The notes beneath the pieces were generated by a model that had not been told where the DNA came from, searched no databases, and saw only the letters and a program-made list of their open reading frames with translations. A stretch of DNA of 7,813 nt from an uncultured Rhodanobacter sp. (lineage in GTDB: Bacteria > Pseudomonadota > Gammaproteobacteria > Xanthomonadales > Rhodanobacteraceae), in assembly GCA_903827735.1 (NCBI GenBank), contig CAIKJM010000574.1:1-7813 (forward strand). Direction: 5' to 3'. Numbering within the stretch: the stretch's first letter is position 1; the number at the start of each line of letters is the position of its first letter. Shown here in pieces: positions 6,284 through 7,813 of this stretch. Position numbers and translations under genes: made by a program.

Positions 6284-6312
6284 TGGGCCGATAAACCGGC
6301 AAGGCCTACAAT
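6284..6312 (+). promoter_or_regulatory. Candidate sigma-70 promoter of purT
   Basis: TACAAT at 6307-6312 is a 5/6 match to the -10 consensus. Seventeen bases upstream, TGGGCC (6284-6289) is only a 3/6 match to TTGACA, so the promoter may be weak or helped by an activator. Transcription would start near 6319, giving a leader of under 20 bases that just includes the GGAG ribosome binding site. Confidence 0.45.
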
Positions 6313-6325
6313 GCGGGTTTGCTCT

Positions 6326-6329
6326 GGAG
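6326..6329 (+). promoter_or_regulatory. Ribosome binding site of purT
   Basis: GGAG lies six bases before the ATG at 6336. It is the clearest ribosome binding site in the first seven kilobases apart from that of the DUF423 gene, and it fixes the purT start. Confidence 0.75.
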
Positions 6330-6335
6330 CACCCG

Positions 6336-7517
6336 ATGAAACCGTTCGGCACCCCTCATTCCGCCCACGCGTTGCGCGTGCTTTTGCTGGGTTCCGGCGA
6401 GCTGGGCAAGGAAGTAGCCATTGAGCTGCAGCGTTTGGCGGTGGAGGTGATTGCGGTCGACCGCTACGCCAACGCGCCGGCGATGCAGATCGCTCACCGC
6501 AGCCACGTCATCGACATGCTCGACGGCGACGCGCTGCGCGCGGTGATCGAACTGGAAAAGCCCGATCTGGTGGTGCCGGAGATCGAAGCGATCCATACGC
6601 CGACCCTGATCGCGATGGAGAAGGAAGGCCTGCATGTAATCCCCACCGCGCGCGCCGCGTGGCTGACGATGGATCGCGAGGGCATCCGCCGGCTCGCCGC
6701 CGAAGAGCTGAAGCTGCCGACCTCGCCGTATCGCTTCTGCGACGACGAAACGCAATACCGCGACGCCGTGGCCTCCATCGGCCTGCCGTTCGTGATCAAG
6801 CCGGTGATGAGTTCCTCGGGCAAGGGCCAGAGCGTGGTCAAGCGCGAGGACCAGCTGCAGGCGGCGTGGGATTACGCGCAGTCCGGCGGCCGCGCGGGCA
6901 AGGGGCGCGCCATCGTCGAGGGCTTTGTCCCCTTCGACTATGAGATCACCTTGCTTACCGTCCGCCACAAGAGCGGCGTGAGTTTCTGTGCGCCGATCGG
7001 CCATCGTCAGGAAGACGGCGACTACCGCGAATCGTGGCAGCCGCAGCCGATGAGCGATATCGCGCTGGCCGAAGCGCAGCGTCAGGCCGAAGCGATCACC
7101 GGCGCGCTGGGCGGCTGGGGCGTGTTCGGCGTGGAGTTTTTCGTCAAGGGCGATGCGGTGATTTTTTCCGAGGTCAGCCCGCGCCCGCACGATACGGGAC
7201 TGGTCACGCTGATCTCGCAGGATCTGTCCGAATTTGCCCTGCACGCACGCGCCATTCTTGGCTTGCCGATTCCGATGATTCATCAGAACGGTCCATCGGC
7301 ATCCTGCGCGGTGCTGGTGGAGGGCGAGGGCGAGGCGCCGCGTTATCACGGCGTGGCCGAAGCGCTGGCCGAACCGGACACGCAGCTGCGCATCTTCGGC
7401 AAGCCGGCCGTCAAGGGACGTCGACGCATGGGCGTGACGCTGGCGCGCGCCGAAACGGTCGAGGCAGCGATAGCGAAGGCCAAGCGGGCGGCTGGCTGCC
7501 TGCGCATCGAGCTGTAA
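6336..7517 (+). CDS. purT: Formate-dependent phosphoribosylglycinamide formyltransferase (GAR transformylase 2)
   Basis: Cytoplasmic enzyme of de novo purine synthesis. It makes formylglycinamide ribonucleotide from glycinamide ribonucleotide, formate and ATP through a formyl phosphate intermediate, the folate-independent alternative to PurN. The 393-residue length is nearly that of the E. coli enzyme (392), and long stretches are almost identical to what I recall of it: GSGELGKEVAIE (19-30), AVDRYANAPAM (40-50), the ATP-grasp loop MSSSGKGQ (158-165), GHRQEDGDYRESWQPQ (222-237) and SPRPHDTG (281-288). The magnesium ligands E267 and E279, and the substrate contacts E82 and D286, sit at the same numbers as in E. 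coli. Domains run in the usual order: preATP-grasp (about 12-110), ATP-grasp (115-310), C-terminal (320-393). It has its own promoter and ribosome binding site and appears to be monocistronic or to lead into the gene 87 bases downstream. Confidence 0.98.
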   Translation: MKPFGTPHSAHALRVLLLGSGELGKEVAIELQRLAVEVIAVDRYANAPAMQIAHRSHVIDMLDGDALRAVIELEKPDLVVPEIEAIHTPTLIAMEKEGLHVIPTARAAWLTMDREGIRRLAAEELKLPTSPYRFCDDETQYRDAVASIGLPFVIKPVMSSSGKGQSVVKREDQLQAAWDYAQSGGRAGKGRAIVEGFVPFDYEITLLTVRHKSGVSFCAPIGHRQEDGDYRESWQPQPMSDIALAEAQRQAEAITGALGGWGVFGVEFFVKGDAVIFSEVSPRPHDTGLVTLISQDLSEFALHARAILGLPIPMIHQNGPSASCAVLVEGEGEAPRYHGVAEALAEPDTQLRIFGKPAVKGRRRMGVTLARAETVEAAIAKAKRAAGCLRIEL

Positions 7518-7547
7518 GCCCGGGAGCCTTATCGGTCCGGTTCCGCA

Positions 7548-7584
7548 CGCAACGACAAAAATCTCCGCGTCGTTCGCGCGACGC
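7548..7584 (+). promoter_or_regulatory. Two overlapping, mutually exclusive hairpins before the last gene
   Basis: In the 87-base gap after purT, CGC-AACGAC (7548-7556) can pair with GTCGTT-c-GCG (7569-7578) with one bulged base. Alternatively GCGTCG (7567-7572) can pair perfectly with CGACGC (7579-7584) around a six-base loop. Both need GTCG at 7569-7572, so only one can form at a time. The second ends ten bases before the GAGGGA ribosome binding site. No T-run follows either, so this would be a translational or RNA-stability switch if it is functional at all. Confidence 0.25.
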
Positions 7585-7593
7585 CAACTTGAC

Positions 7594-7599
7594 GAGGGA
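7594..7599 (+). promoter_or_regulatory. Ribosome binding site of the last gene
   Basis: GAGGGA lies five bases before the ATG at 7605, a strong match to the 16S rRNA 3' end. It supports that start for the gene that runs off the window. Confidence 0.7.
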
Positions 7600-7604
7600 C
7601 GGCT

Positions 7605-7813
7605 ATGCAATCGACGGGCTTCGCACACTGGCTGATTGTGGTGGTGGAAATCGGCGCGGCCATCGCGCTGATGGTGCTGGCGCTGGGCGTGGTGGTGATC
7701 GCGTCGATGTGGTTTATCGACAGGAACCAGAAGGCCAATTCGGTGCTGCGCAATTTTCCGGTGGTCGGCCACTTCCGCTACTGGTTTCTGCATCTGGGCG
7801 AGTTCTTTCGCCA
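7605..7813 (+). CDS. Probable FMN-binding glutamate synthase family protein, N-terminal part
   Basis: Only the first 69 codons are present; the frame is open to the window end. The translation starts with a short segment, then a long hydrophobic helix (about residues 9-37), then the basic stretch DRNQKAN and VLRNFPVVGHFRYWFLHLG followed by EFFR. This last part strongly resembles the N-terminus of membrane-anchored FMN-binding glutamate-synthase-family proteins, where a pattern like xLRNxPVxGxxRYxxExxGxxxRQ precedes the FMN barrel. Those proteins share the synthase domain of GltB but lack its amidotransferase part, and their physiological reaction is not well established. The catalytic domain is outside the window, so the call rests on this short motif and the anchor. 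A strong ribosome binding site supports the start. It could share a transcript with purT, 87 bases upstream. Confidence 0.72.
   Translation, partial: MQSTGFAHWLIVVVEIGAAIALMVLALGVVVIASMWFIDRNQKANSVLRNFPVVGHFRYWFLHLGEFFR

Larger units (their letters stand above)
6095..6335. other. Intergenic region upstream of purT
   Basis: These 241 bases separate the hypothetical gene from purT. I find no convincing ORF, tRNA or known RNA. The stretch holds a direct repeat GGCCGTCAT (6097-6105 and 6176-6184), a perfect 15-base palindrome (6216-6230) and a plausible promoter just before purT. No match to the purine repressor operator of enteric bacteria is visible. The rest shows nothing I can name. Confidence 0.5.

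Noticed and set aside
7518..7566. Possible intrinsic terminator after purT
   Set aside because: CCCGGG just after the stop is a palindrome but too short for a stem with a loop, and no T-run follows.
6306..7793. A 495-codon open frame on the minus strand covering all of purT
   Set aside because: Its translation is rich in His, Arg, Gln and Asp with no family likeness, as expected from the antisense of a GC-rich gene with strong third-position bias. purT on the other strand is unmistakable.
1..7813. Mobile element, defence system or CRISPR array
   Set aside because: I see no transposase, integrase, terminal inverted repeats, regularly spaced repeats or nuclease/toxin genes, and base composition is even throughout.

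Overview
The window looks like chromosomal DNA from a GC-rich gammaproteobacterium. I infer the Xanthomonadales, perhaps Rhodanobacteraceae, from the high GC, the strongly GC-ending codons, a PurT very close to the enterobacterial enzyme, and the mix of genes. No rRNA, tRNA, CRISPR array, insertion sequence or phage gene is visible. The genes are densely packed and have uniform composition, as expected of core chromosome rather than an island.

Layout. (1) 1-3214, plus strand: an ABC-2 type transporter operon of the GldA/GldF/GldG kind. It has the C-terminal part of an ATPase cut by the window edge, a six-helix permease (4-base overlap), and a large membrane-anchored auxiliary protein (3-base gap). 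(2) 3214-4118, plus strand: a possible 10-codon coupling ORF, then a CtaG-like cytochrome c oxidase assembly protein. (3) 4130-5193, minus strand: an sco-pcuC operon for two copper chaperones, convergent with ctaG. (4) 5276-6094, plus strand: a DUF423 membrane protein, then an unrecognised single-helix protein. (5) 6095-6335: an intergenic region with a 15-base palindrome and a plausible purT promoter. (6) 6336-7517: purT. (7) 7605 to the end: the membrane-anchored N-terminus of what is probably an FMN-binding glutamate-synthase-family protein.

How the genes fit together. CtaG, Sco and PCu(A)C are all known from copper delivery to cytochrome oxidase (CuA and CuB centres), so 3243-5193 is a respiratory copper-delivery module, although no oxidase subunit gene is in view. 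The ABC operon runs into ctaG through stop/start overlaps, which raises the possibility that this poorly understood exporter family serves the same process here. purT (formate-dependent purine synthesis) and the glutamate-synthase-like gene are metabolic and appear unrelated to the copper block.

Nothing here is a clear-cut new system. The points most worth a second look are the ABC/copper-assembly linkage with its mini-ORF, the operator-like palindrome upstream of purT, a pair of mutually exclusive hairpins in front of the last gene, and the short unrecognised protein with propeller-like strands.
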